Positions 12,585 to 21,600 of a stretch of DNA of 64,000 nucleotides are shown in pieces. The notes below the pieces were generated by a model. The model had not been told where the DNA came from. It made no database searches and worked only from the letters and a program-made list of their open reading frames with translations. This DNA comes from Bacillota bacterium. GTDB taxonomy: Bacteria; Bacillota; Clostridia; Peptostreptococcales; Anaerovoracaceae. The position numbers were made by a program, and so were the translations under genes. The stretch spans positions 1 to 64,000 of the forward strand of contig CAJPNN010000002.1 in NCBI GenBank assembly GCA_905372035.1. The letters are read 5' to 3'. The number at the start of each line of letters is the position of its first letter. The first letter of the stretch is position 1.

Positions 12585-13583
12585 TCAAAGTTTCAACTTA
12601 ATCTCATCCTTCGTACACAAAAGTGCAACCAAAACCGATTTTATACTGTGCATTCGGTTTTCAGCCTGATCAAAAACAATAGAATTTTTTCCCCTGAAAA
12701 CATCATCTGTTACTTCTCTTATATCTATGCCCTTCTCCATCCAATGTTTTGCCGTTTCTGTTTCAAAATCATGAAATGCCGGCAGACAGTGCATAAATTT
12801 CACATCAGAATTTCCTGTTTTATCAAGCATATTTTGATCTACCTGATAAGCTTTTAAAAGCTCGACTCTATCCGGGGTTTTGTGTTCTTCTCCCATAGAT
12901 GCCCAAATATCCGTGTATATAACATCTGCACCTTTAAGTGCTTTCGGATCATCGGTAATGCTGACATTTCCACCTGCAAGCATAACCTTTTCCAATATCT
13001 CCTTATCCGGTTCCAGCGATTTCGGACCGAAAGCAACCATCTCATATCCGAACTTACATGCCCCGTACATGAGTGCATATGACATATTATTTCTTATATC
13101 TCCGGTAAATACCAACTTTACATTTTCAATAGGTTTATTCACTTCCTCTTCAATAGTCATAACATCCGCAAGTACCTGTGTAGGATGATCCATATCCGTA
13201 AGCCCGTTCCAAACGGGAACACCTGAATATTTCGCCAAATCTTCAACTATTTTTTGTTCAAATCCTCTATATTCTATGCCGTCAAAAAATCTTCCGAGAA
13301 CTTTTGCCGAATCTTCCAATGATTCTTTTTTCCCTATCTGTGAGCTTTTACTGTCTAAAAATGTGACATTACCGCCTTCATCATGCACCGCAACTTCAAA
13401 CGAGCCTCTCGTCCTTGTAGAGGTTTTTTCAAACAACAGTACTATATTTTTCCCTTCCAGTAAGTTTCCTGTTCGTCCCGCTTTTTTCGCCGCCTTTAAT
13501 TTGTGTCCGAGTTCTATGAAATATTTAGCTTCACTCTTTGTAAAATCCATAAGTGTTAAAAAGCTTCTTCCTTTAAGTTCCAT
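12585..13583 (-). CDS. argF: Ornithine carbamoyltransferase
   Basis: Cytosolic enzyme joining carbamoyl phosphate and ornithine to give citrulline. The 332 residues match the normal family length. Active-site motifs are complete: STRTR (55-59) and HPTQ (133-136) for carbamoyl phosphate, the DIWASMG loop (225-231) and HCLP (265-268) for ornithine. AAGGTGAT precedes the ATG. It lies about 5 kb from the arg/car cluster and has its own promoter. A catabolic role (arcB) cannot be excluded from sequence, but no arcA or arcC is present and carbamoyl phosphate synthetase is nearby, so biosynthesis is more likely. Confidence 0.93.
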   Translation of the reverse strand: MELKGRSFLTLMDFTKSEAKYFIELGHKLKAAKKAGRTGNLLEGKNIVLLFEKTSTRTRGSFEVAVHDEGGNVTFLDSKSSQIGKKESLEDSAKVLGRFFDGIEYRGFEQKIVEDLAKYSGVPVWNGLTDMDHPTQVLADVMTIEEEVNKPIENVKLVFTGDIRNNMSYALMYGACKFGYEMVAFGPKSLEPDKEILEKVMLAGGNVSITDDPKALKGADVIYTDIWASMGEEHKTPDRVELLKAYQVDQNMLDKTGNSDVKFMHCLPAFHDFETETAKHWMEKGIDIREVTDDVFRGKNSIVFDQAENRMHSIKSVLVALLCTKDEIKLKL

Positions 13584-13700
13584 TGTATCACCTTCCCGTC
13601 ATTTTCCGCTATTTTTATGTGATTGGCTTATACTCCCAAACAAGTTGAGAGCATCCTGCTTGCAAGCTATGTAGCTGTATAAGTTTTAACCGTTTTTAGT

Positions 13701-13724
13701 AAACAAGTATAATTATACTTGTTT
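13701..13724. promoter_or_regulatory. 24-bp perfect palindrome at the argF transcription start (operator candidate)
   Basis: The half-site AAACAAGTATAA is followed directly by its exact reverse complement. It spans about +2 to +25 relative to the predicted argF start, a typical repressor position. The core GTATAATTATAC resembles ArgR/AhrC boxes of Gram-positive bacteria. An RNA hairpin at the 5' end of the message is an alternative reading. Confidence 0.55.
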
Positions 13725-13732
13725 TACTTAGT

Positions 13733-13761
13733 ATTATAGAATATTTACGTATAAATATCAA
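13733..13761 (-). promoter_or_regulatory. argF promoter
   Basis: On the minus strand TTGATA (13761-13756), a 17-base spacer and a perfect TATAAT (13738-13733). Start would be near 13726, leaving a leader of about 140 bases before argF. Confidence 0.7.
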
Positions 13762-13788
13762 TATAAATGTATAAATATTTATATTGAT
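13757..13788. promoter_or_regulatory. Inverted repeat overlapping the argF -35 region
   Basis: ATCAATATAAAT (13757-13768) and ATTTATATTGAT (13777-13788) are exact 12-base inverted repeats with an 8-base centre. They cover the -35 element. Together with the palindrome downstream this looks like a two-site operator. A further 11-base inverted pair (TTGAGAGCATC 13645-13655, GATGCTCTCAA 13786-13796) encloses the whole region. Confidence 0.5.
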
Positions 13789-13876
13789 GCTCTCAATTCA
13801 TTCTTAAATTAATTTCACTTGTTAAAAAACTTATCTGCAGGTATAATCCCTTCTTCTTTGACAGTTAATTTAACTT

Positions 13877-13917
13877 AAAAACCGGCAAACGCTCCAATAA
13901 GCGGCTCCGCCGGTTTT
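13877..13917 (-). terminator. Terminator of the DUF1836 gene
   Basis: The stem AAAAACCGGC (13877-13886) with GCCGGTTTT (13909-13917) has a 22-base loop. Read on the minus strand it ends in five T. It lies about 100 bases after the DUF1836 stop. Confidence 0.7.
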
Positions 13918-14023
13918 CTAAATGCTTTTAATTTATTGTATCTGCGCTACTTCTTCAAGTCCCTGATAATTTTTTTCATATTTTTTTCGGGGATTATCTC
14001 AGTATCGGAAGCAATCTTTTCTT

Positions 14024-14635
14024 CTATTTTTTTCTTTCGCTCTTCTTTTTATTATCAATGAAATATTCATTTAAAAGCTTTCTTGCCATAAGTCTGTAAG
14101 CGTTGGATTGAATTGCTAAAATAAGTATCACGCCCATTATTTCGTGGGCATCATCATCTGATGTTCCCATCTCTTCCATTACCGCTTTTACATATTCTAT
14201 ATCTTCATGTATCTGATTTGTCATTTGCAATATCTCTTTGTCCCGGCTTCTCAAAAGACTGTCATAAAGACCTTCCATATCGTATTGTTCCTCAAGAATT
14301 GATTCATGATTTTCAACAAATGACTTAAACAAAACTTTCATCTCATCCATCTGGAAAATACTCTTCAACTGAAAAATCATGTTCAATATAACCATATGCT
14401 CCTTGTTATATTTTTTATTCTCCGGTTTCGGAAGTACTTTGTGCTTTACGTAGTTACTTACCATTGACTTTGTAAAAACATCCTGTTCTTTTTCTTTATA
14501 TACTGCCAGCTCTTTGTTGAGTAGTGATACAACCTGATCCATATAAAGTTCCACTTCCGGCATCTCATCAGGCAAAAGTAATCCGGTTTTCGCATATTTA
14601 TCCATAACCTGATTTAAAAATTCTTCATATCTCAT
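14024..14635 (-). CDS. DUF1836 domain-containing protein (putative DNA-binding)
   Basis: Protein of 203 residues. The N-terminal half matches the DUF1836 pattern found in Firmicutes: DQVVSLLNKEL, then TKSMVSNYVKHKVLPKPENKKY. The latter reads like the recognition part of a MerR-like winged helix, followed by a helical domain. The C-terminus is highly charged (KKKSERKK). Function is not established; a transcriptional regulator is my inference. The ATG at 14635 has AAGGAGG about 13 bases upstream, somewhat far. It has an almost ideal promoter and its own terminator, so it is monocistronic. Confidence 0.75.
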   Translation of the reverse strand: MRYEEFLNQVMDKYAKTGLLLPDEMPEVELYMDQVVSLLNKELAVYKEKEQDVFTKSMVSNYVKHKVLPKPENKKYNKEHMVILNMIFQLKSIFQMDEMKVLFKSFVENHESILEEQYDMEGLYDSLLRSRDKEILQMTNQIHEDIEYVKAVMEEMGTSDDDAHEIMGVILILAIQSNAYRLMARKLLNEYFIDNKKKSERKK

Positions 14636-14706
14636 AATATAATGTTCCTCCTTAATTTAAATTTTCGGAATATGAGCCTCCTCTTTTTTCGGTTTTCATT
14701 TATTAT

Positions 14707-14735
14707 ATTATAAGTTTTTAAATATCCGATGTCAA
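14707..14735 (-). promoter_or_regulatory. Consensus sigma-A-type promoter of the DUF1836 gene
   Basis: On the minus strand a perfect TTGACA (14735-14730), 17-base spacer and perfect TATAAT (14712-14707). Start near 14700, with a leader of about 65 bases. It is the best promoter match in the window. Confidence 0.85.
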
Positions 14736-14800
14736 GGTTGTAGCGTCCTCCCAAGCTCTTAAATATTGAATATAGAACTTTTTATGCCCGATTTATGTTA

Positions 14801-14842
14801 AAAACAAAACTGTTATCACCATATCATCATACGGGATAACAG
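14801..14842 (-). terminator. Terminator after the RNA methyltransferase gene
   Basis: The stem CTGTTATC (14810-14817) with GATAACAG (14835-14842) is followed on the minus strand by TTTTGTTTTT. It lies about 40 bases after the stop codon. Confidence 0.75.
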
Positions 14843-14880
14843 CTTTAAATCATTTTTTATATTTTATGTGACACTATAAT

Positions 14881-16020
14881 TTATTTTACCCTCTTTACAG
14901 GTTTTATTCCGGGATTCTGATAATAACACGTTTCTATCATTCCGTTAAAAAGCTTTCTTCTTCTCGCTGCATTTCCGAAAGTTTCTTCAAAGCTTTTATC
15001 CGCCGTTATAACATATATTGACCATGTCGGATTTGCATGTTGCTTTTTTGCCAACATATCATACAGCTTTCCGAGTTTGGCCTTATCGCCTATTCTCTCA
15101 CCGTATGGAGGATTTGTCACCAATACCCCGTAGTTGCCTCGGAGCTCTACACTTTGTGCATTCATAACTTTGAACTTTATACTGTCTTCAACGCCCGCCT
15201 CTATTGCATTTTCCCTTGCTGCAAATATTGCTCTCTTATCGATATCCGTTCCCAGGATATTCAGCTCAGTATCATAATCAATTGCAGCAAAAGCCCTTCT
15301 TCTCTCTTCTTTCCAAAGCTTTTTAGGTATGCACTCCCAATTTTCAGCCGCAAAATTCCTAGAAACTCCCGGGGCTATATTCCTTGCCATAAGTGCCGCT
15401 TCTATCGCTATCGTCCCCGATCCGCAAAACGGATCTGTCAAAGGCTTATCCTTACGCCATACGGAAAGATAAAGCAATCCGGCTGCCAACGTTTCTTTTA
15501 TCGGCGCCGGAACATTTTTCACTCTATATCCTCTTTTATGAAGTCCCGCTCCGCTTGTATCAAGCGTAACCGTCACCCTGTCCTTAAGTAATGTAAGTTT
15601 GACGACAAACTCGGCACCTGTTTCCGGAAATTCGGAAACGGCGTAAGTTTCCGCAAGTCTTTCAATTATAGCTTTTTTGCCTATGCTTTGACATCCCGGA
15701 ACGCTGTGAAGCTGAGATTTCACCGATGTTCCCGTCACAACTATCCTGCTGTCGAACGTAAACCATTGCTCCCATGCAATAGCCTTTACCTGCTGAAAAA
15801 GTTCCTCAAAAGTTTTTGCATGAAATTCGGCAAGCTTTATCAGTACTCTGTCGGCACACCTAAGCCAAAGATTCGAACGAACAACACCCCTCTCATCCGT
15901 CATATATGTTATTTTTCCGTTCTCAGAAGATAAGATCGGATATCCCAAGCTTTCAACTTCCCTTTTTACGACTGCTTCAAGCCCGAACGTGCTTGTTGCA
16001 ATAACTTCCAATTTACTCAT
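14881..16020 (-). CDS. Class I SAM-dependent RNA methyltransferase with THUMP domain (YpsC/RlmL-N type)
   Basis: Predicted 23S rRNA guanine-N2 methyltransferase of the UPF0020 family. The 379 residues comprise an N-terminal ferredoxin-like/THUMP RNA-binding part (about 1-160) and a Rossmann methyltransferase domain. The SAM loop is DPFCGSGTI (196-204), LGTDIDKRAI follows at about 256-265, and the catalytic NPPYGERIG is at 303-311. The exact nucleotide modified is inferred from family only. GAGGTG lies 12 bases before the ATG. It ends at a clear terminator and may be the last gene of the queT-queF-mreB transcript, as no terminator separates it from mreB (98-base gap). Confidence 0.85.
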   Translation of the reverse strand: MSKLEVIATSTFGLEAVVKREVESLGYPILSSENGKITYMTDERGVVRSNLWLRCADRVLIKLAEFHAKTFEELFQQVKAIAWEQWFTFDSRIVVTGTSVKSQLHSVPGCQSIGKKAIIERLAETYAVSEFPETGAEFVVKLTLLKDRVTVTLDTSGAGLHKRGYRVKNVPAPIKETLAAGLLYLSVWRKDKPLTDPFCGSGTIAIEAALMARNIAPGVSRNFAAENWECIPKKLWKEERRRAFAAIDYDTELNILGTDIDKRAIFAARENAIEAGVEDSIKFKVMNAQSVELRGNYGVLVTNPPYGERIGDKAKLGKLYDMLAKKQHANPTWSIYVITADKSFEETFGNAARRRKLFNGMIETCYYQNPGIKPVKRVK

Positions 16021-16118
16021 CTATACTAAGCACCTCTATGCCTCCGTCTTTCGTAAATACAATATCCCGCAAAAAACCGACAAATCCTGCATTGTAGATT
16101 TTACGCACAATACCCTTG

Positions 16119-17141
16119 CTACATGAGACCTTTCTTTTGATTAAGCTGATTTTTTTCGATCAGGTCTATTGAATTCAATGCTTTTCCGGTTCCTACAGCT
16201 ACGCATGACGTCGCATCTTCAGCCACGATTACATCAATTCCGGTCCTTTCCTTTATTCTTCTATCCATACCTTTGAGCATAGCTCCGCCGCCTGTAATCA
16301 CTATTCCGCTGTTGCTTATGTCCGCCGAAAGCTCCGGCGGTGTTTTCTCAAGAACGGCATGAACCGTATCACAAATAATCTGTAGAGGCTCATCAAGAGC
16401 TTCAAGCATTTCCTCCGAAGATATTTCAACGGACTTCGGAAGTCCTGTCACCAGATCTCTTCCTTTACACTCTTTTACTATCTTTTCTTCATCGTGGAAC
16501 GCTGTTCCGATCGTCATTTTCATTTCTTCTGCGGTTCTTTCACCTATATAAAGTTTATGCTTGTTTTTCATATATTTTACAATTGCCTCATCAAATTTAT
16601 CTCCCGCTATTTTGACAGATGCACTTGTAACTATTCCACCAAGGGAGATAACCGCAATATCGGTAGTTCCTCCGCCTATATCTATGACCATAATTCCATC
16701 CGGCTTTGCAATATCAAGCCCCGCACCTATAGCTGCCGCAATCGGTTCTTCCATAAGATAAACAGCTTTTCCGCCTGCCTGAACGGCTGCTTCTCTCACA
16801 GCTCTTTTTTCCACTTCCGTAACTCCGCTGGGAACGCACACCATTATTCTGGGTTTGAAAAACTTTCCGCTGCCGCACGCTTTTCTTATGAAATATTTCA
16901 GCATTCTCTCAGTTATATTGTAATCGGAGATCACACCGTCTCTAAGAGGCCTCACCGCAACAATGTTTGCAGGTGTTCTTCCGAGCATCTGCCTCGCTTC
17001 TTCTCCCACCGCCAAAATCTCATCGTTATCTCTGTTTATTGCAACAACCGACGGTTCATCAAGCACAACTCCTTTTCCTTTTATGTACACAAGTACATTT
17101 GCCGTACCCAAATCGATTCCTACTTCTGCTGAAAAACCCAC
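16119..17141 (-). CDS. mreB: Rod shape-determining actin homologue MreB/Mbl
   Basis: Bacterial actin that polymerises under the membrane and guides the elongasome. The 340 residues hold the nucleotide-binding motifs GIDLGTANVLVY, VIDIGGGTTDIAV and GIVITGGGAML. The GTG at 17141 is chosen because it gives the usual MGFSAEVGIDLG start, with GAGGGAG eight bases upstream; a longer frame to 17150 would place the ribosome binding site on the start codon. mreC and mreD are not adjacent, so this could be the Mbl or MreBH paralogue. It lies 77 bases after queF. Confidence 0.9.
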   Translation of the reverse strand: MGFSAEVGIDLGTANVLVYIKGKGVVLDEPSVVAINRDNDEILAVGEEARQMLGRTPANIVAVRPLRDGVISDYNITERMLKYFIRKACGSGKFFKPRIMVCVPSGVTEVEKRAVREAAVQAGGKAVYLMEEPIAAAIGAGLDIAKPDGIMVIDIGGGTTDIAVISLGGIVTSASVKIAGDKFDEAIVKYMKNKHKLYIGERTAEEMKMTIGTAFHDEEKIVKECKGRDLVTGLPKSVEISSEEMLEALDEPLQIICDTVHAVLEKTPPELSADISNSGIVITGGGAMLKGMDRRIKERTGIDVIVAEDATSCVAVGTGKALNSIDLIEKNQLNQKKGLM

Positions 17142-17218
17142 GAATATCACTCCCTCTGTATTTATTTATATCCTCATACATTATATATTATATGTCTATA
17201 TTTTGGCAACATATTCCG

Positions 17219-17713
17219 CTACCTGTTGTCCACTTTTTCCGGATATAAATCGTGGTTCGCCAATCTGTCCTCCGCTATCTTTTCCCATTTTGTTCCCGAC
17301 TTGCCGTAATTGCAATAAGGATCTATAGAAATTCCTCCTCTGGGCGTAAATTTACCCCATACTTCAATATATTTAGGATCCATAAGTTTTATAAGGTCTT
17401 TCATTATAATATTCATACAGTCCTCATGAAAATCCCCATGGTTTCTGAAGCTCAACAAATATAATTTCAAAGATTTGCTTTCAACCATCTTTACCTCAGG
17501 AACATATGAAATATATACAGTTGCAAAGTCCGGCTGCGAAGTTATCGGACAAAGGCTTGTAAATTCGGGACAATTAAACTTTACAAAATAGTCATTCTCC
17601 CGGTGCTTATTCTCAAAGGTTTCAAGAAGTTCGGGATTATATTGAAACTCATACTTTATGTTTTGATTTCCCAACATGTTCAAATTTAAATCTTCTCTCA
17701 TATCAATCTCCAT
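17219..17713 (-). CDS. queF: NADPH-dependent preQ0 reductase (preQ1 synthase) QueF
   Basis: Reduces the nitrile of 7-cyano-7-deazaguanine to preQ1 in queuosine biosynthesis. It is the short, unimodular Bacillus type. With the ATG at 17713 it has 164 residues. The catalytic Cys55 and Asp62 ([12 protein letters not shown]) then fall at the same numbers as in the B. subtilis enzyme. The QueF motif ESKSLKLY and [11 protein letters not shown] are present. Other in-frame ATGs at 17737 and 17701 are possible; only weak ribosome binding sites separate them. It lies downstream of queT, the presumed preQ1/queuine precursor importer. Confidence 0.92.
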   Translation of the reverse strand: MEIDMREDLNLNMLGNQNIKYEFQYNPELLETFENKHRENDYFVKFNCPEFTSLCPITSQPDFATVYISYVPEVKMVESKSLKLYLLSFRNHGDFHEDCMNIIMKDLIKLMDPKYIEVWGKFTPRGGISIDPYCNYGKSGTKWEKIAEDRLANHDLYPEKVDNR

Positions 17714-17782
17714 TCCGCCGCCTTCGCCCTGCGGCATAAACAGTAATAAAAATATCGACGTACTCCGCTTTCTTTTACACTG

Positions 17783-18268
17783 TTACTCTCCCGCTTTGTT
17801 TTCCAACACCTTAACCAACACAACACCTAATATGCCGGGCACGATCTGCCCCGCACAAACGCTGGCTGCCAATGTCCAATACGGTACTCCGAGTATTTTA
17901 GACAACCAGATAGGAACAATAAGTCCCGGTCCCGCTATAATAGGTATCGCAATCAGGTATACAGGCAGCCTGCATCTTCTTATCAAATATATAAGTGACG
18001 AGGTTATGACACCTACAACAAATCCCCCGACAGTATCAAATATTCCCATCCCGCCTAAAAGCATATTGGATATTGAGTTGGACAGCCCTAAAGGTAAAAT
18101 CAAAAATGGGAATAGATACGCTGTTGAATATATTGCGGTAGCAACTCTTATTTGCAGAAATCCGAAAGCTATGCCCTGTGTTATCATCATCACAACAACA
18201 TATACAGCCATAATGATCGCCGATATGGTCACTTTTTTTGTCTTTGACATCTCAATCTTTTTATTCAT
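17783..18268 (-). CDS. queT: QueT-family queuosine precursor transporter (ECF substrate component)
   Basis: Membrane protein of 161 residues with about five helices. It has the QueT pattern: an N-terminal MxxYVVVMMITQGIAFGFLQIRVATAIY, then LGLSNSISNMLLGGMGIFD. It probably captures a queuosine precursor for an energy-coupling-factor transporter whose ATPases are elsewhere. The ATG at 18268 has GGAGG eight bases upstream; an open extension to 18334 has no such site. First gene of a queT-queF unit (70-base gap), behind a leader of about 165 bases. Confidence 0.85.
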   Translation of the reverse strand: MNKKIEMSKTKKVTISAIIMAVYVVVMMITQGIAFGFLQIRVATAIYSTAYLFPFLILPLGLSNSISNMLLGGMGIFDTVGGFVVGVITSSLIYLIRRCRLPVYLIAIPIIAGPGLIVPIWLSKILGVPYWTLAASVCAGQIVPGILGVVLVKVLENKAGE

Positions 18269-18435
18269 AAGGTCCTCCATTAAAAGTATATTTGCAGTCC
18301 TGCCACAACCCCCACCCCGTACTGATAATATCAAGGCTTAAAAATCAAGCAAAATAATCATTTATAGTTAAGAATTTCGGACCTGCATATATAAAGTAAA
18401 CACTCTAAAATCCAAGGACCTGCATTGCATATGCA
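18269..18435 (-). promoter_or_regulatory. Long 5' leader of queT with repeated AGGTCC motif
   Basis: On the minus strand the leader contains ATGCAGGTCC twice (plus-strand GGACCTGCAT at 18379-18388 and 18417-18426). Further on is GGACTGC, and a GGACCT directly after the ribosome binding site that can pair with AGGTCC. This is compatible with alternative base-pairing controlling translation. I could not align it by eye to the preQ1-I consensus, so I call it a leader of unknown type. Confidence 0.35.
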
Positions 18436-18441
18436 ATTTAT

Positions 18442-18471
18442 ATTTTACATACAATATCACTTTTACATCAA
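18442..18471 (-). promoter_or_regulatory. Candidate queT promoter
   Basis: On the minus strand TTGATG (18471-18466), an 18-base spacer and TAAAAT (18447-18442). It follows the arg-cluster terminator directly. Confidence 0.5.
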
Positions 18472-18477
18472 TAAAAT

Positions 18478-18502
18478 AAAAGGTGGAAAACACCACCTTT
18501 TT
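18478..18502 (-). terminator. Terminator at the end of the arg/car cluster
   Basis: A perfect 9-bp stem, AAAAGGTGG (18478-18486) with CCACCTTTT (18493-18501), has a 6-base loop. T-rich tails are present on both strands, so it could work either way. It lies about 125 bases after carB. Confidence 0.8.
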
Positions 18503-18612
18503 AAAAACACAAAAACAAAAGCAATATGCTCATTCTCCTAGTTTTATTTATAGACAGGATGGTTGCGAACTGTCTTATTGAATTATATTTGCTCTATGAT
18601 TATACGATAAAA

Positions 18613-18680
18613 TTATGGAAAAAGCAATCAGATTTTCCCTATATCAATCATTTCGCACTCCTCAATATCTTTTTCCATAA
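18613..18680. repeat. Inverted repeat around the carB stop codon
   Basis: TTATGGAAAAAG (18613-18624, after the stop) is the exact reverse complement of CTTTTTCCATAA (18669-18680, inside the last codons of carB), with 44 bases between them. It could form a hairpin in the 3' end of the message. Confidence 0.5.
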
Positions 18681-21600
18681 GCAAACAGTTGACAAGTGCA
18701 TCCGCCGTATCGAGTGAAGTTAAACAGGCGATGTTTCTCTCTATAGCTTTTCTTCTCATTTTAACCGATCGCATCGCAGGTTTTCTTCCTATTTTGGACG
18801 TTGAAACTACAAAATCCACATCTCCCGAATCAAAAAGCTCCGTAGTGTTGGGCGACGGTTCATCATCCTTGTTCACTATATCACAGGAAACTCCATGCTC
18901 CCTGAGATATTCTCCCGTATTTTCGGTGGCAGTTATCGTATAGCCGAACTTCATAAATTTTTGTGCGATTTCAACAACTTCCGGTTTATCCTCATCTTTC
19001 ACCGTTATGAGGACCGTATTGCCGACCTTCGTTAAATCATACCCTGCCGCTACAAGTCCTTTGAACAGTGCCGTTTCAAAATCTTTTGCTATCCCTAAAA
19101 CCTCTCCTGTGGATTTCATCTCCGGTCCCAAATGATTGTCGGCATCAAGCAGCTTGGGGAAGCTGAACACGGGAACTTTGACCGCAACATAATCGGCCTC
19201 TTTTGCAAGCCCGCTTTCATATCCCATATCCTTAAGTTTTTCACCCAACATAACCCTTGTTCCGAGTTCAACTACAGGTATGTTCGTCACTTTACTTATA
19301 TAAGGCACCGTTCTTGATGACCTCGGATTTACTTCTATGACGAAAAGTTCTCCATCATAAAGTACATATTGAATATTTACAAGTCCCATAACACCGAGCT
19401 CTTTTGACAGTCTTCCGGTATAATCGACAACTTTATTTTTAACGTTTTCAGATAACGTTTGCGGCGGATAAACTGATATTGAATCTCCGGAGTGAACACC
19501 TGCTCTTTCTATATGCTCCATGATTCCGGGAATCAAAAAATCATCTCCGTCACACACCGCATCAACCTCTATTTCCGTACCCATCAGATATTTATCGATT
19601 AAAACGGGATTTTCAAGTTTCGACGCAGTTATTATATCCATATACTCTATAACATCATCTCTGCTGTATGCAATTATCATGTTTTGTCCTCCGAGTACAT
19701 ATGACGGTCTCAAAAGTACCGGATATCCCAGGTCATCCGCCTCAATCACGGCTTCCTCCGTGCTCATCGCCATTTTTCCGTTCGGCCTCGGAATTTTGCA
19801 TTTTTCAAGGAGCATATCAAATCTTTCCCTGTCTTCCGCCTCATCTATGCTGTCTCCCGATGTTCCCAGAATCTTTATGCCTTTTTCCATAAGAAATTTA
19901 ATGAGTTTTATAGCGGTTTGCCCTCCGAACTGCACAACCACACCCCACGGTTTCTCAGTTTCTATAACCGATTCCACATCTTCCGCCGTAAGCGGTTCAA
20001 AGTACAGTCTGTCTGAAATATCGAAATCCGTTGAAACCGTTTCAGGATTGTTATTTACAATTATCGCCTGATATCCGTGTTTTTTTAAAGCATTCACACA
20101 GTGAACCGAACAATAATCAAATTCTATCCCCTGCCCTATCCTTATAGGCCCCGAACCGAATACCAATATTTTTTTTCTGTTGTCGATATGTTCTTCTATA
20201 AACTCTTTCGCTTCATTGTCTTCATCAAATGTCGAATAAAAATACGGTGTCTCCGCTTTGAACTCCGCCGCACAGGTATCTACCATCTTGTATGATGCGA
20301 ACAACTTCTCGGGAAGTTTGTGTCCCGAAAGTTTTTTGATCGTGGAATTCAAAAATCCCATATCTTTAGCTCTCTTATATTTCTCTTGCGTCAGTTCCCC
20401 ACAGGATATATCCTGCTCCATTTCTATCAGGTTTTTTAATTTATATAAAAACCATCTGTCTATCTTTGTAATGTTGAAAATTTCATCTATTCCTATGCCT
20501 CGTTTTATAGCTTCATATACCACGAATATTCTCTCATCATCACAATTATACAAAAGCGCCTTTATCTCTTCTTCTCTTTTATCCCTCAGCTTGGGCAAGT
20601 TGAGGGAATCAAGCCCCAGCTCTATGGACCTTACCGCTTTCATAACAGCTTGCTCGAAACACGTTCCTATCGCCATGACTTCCCCGGTTGCTTTCATCTG
20701 TGTTCCCAGACTCCTTTTCGCATATACAAACTTGTCAAAAGGCCATTTAGGGAATTTTACCACTATATAATCGATTGCAGGTTCAAAACACGCATATGTA
20801 TTCCCCGTAACATTATTTAAAATTTCATCAAGAGTATACCCTATCGCAATCTTTGATGCCACTTTAGCTATCGGATAACCCGTAGCTTTTGATGCCAATG
20901 CCGATGATCGTGATACTCTCGGATTTACCTCTATGACCCCATACTCGAAGTTCTCCGGATTCAATGCGAATTGACAGTTGCATCCCCCGCATATTTCAAG
21001 ACTTTGTATTATTTTTATAGCGGAGCTTCTGAGCATTTGATATTCTTTATCGGCCAAAGTCACCGCCGGTGCCACCACGATTGAATCTCCCGTATGCACA
21101 CCTACAGGATCAAGATTTTCCATTGAACAAACAGTTATGGTGTTGTTTTTTGAATCCCGTATAACCTCAAACTCTATCTCTTTCCATCCCGACACACATT
21201 TTTCAACCAAAATCTGCGTTATAGGACTTAACCTGAGCCCCGTACTTGCAATTTGCTTAAGCCTTTCTTCATTTTCCGCAATACCTCCTCCGGTACCTCC
21301 GAGCGTGTATGCCGGTCTTACTATCACGGGATATCCTATCTCACGTGCATAATCAAGAGCTGATTTCGTATCGTTTACCACTTTTGAAGGAATTACAGGT
21401 TCACCTATGCTCTCCAACATGTTTTTGAAAAGCTGCCTGTCTTCAGCTTTGTCGATAATATCGGGATCCGCACCTAAAAGCTTTACGTTATTCTCATCCA
21501 GGAATCCGTCTTTTGCGAGCTGCATACAAAGAGTCAACGCAGTCTGACCGCCAAGGGTTGACAATATGCTGTCCGGCTTCTCAAGCTTTATTATTTTTTT

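Noticed and set aside
18269..18435. preQ1-I riboswitch upstream of queT
   Set aside because: I could not find the compact stem followed by the A-rich pseudoknot strand ending near the ribosome binding site. Only the repeat motif is reported.
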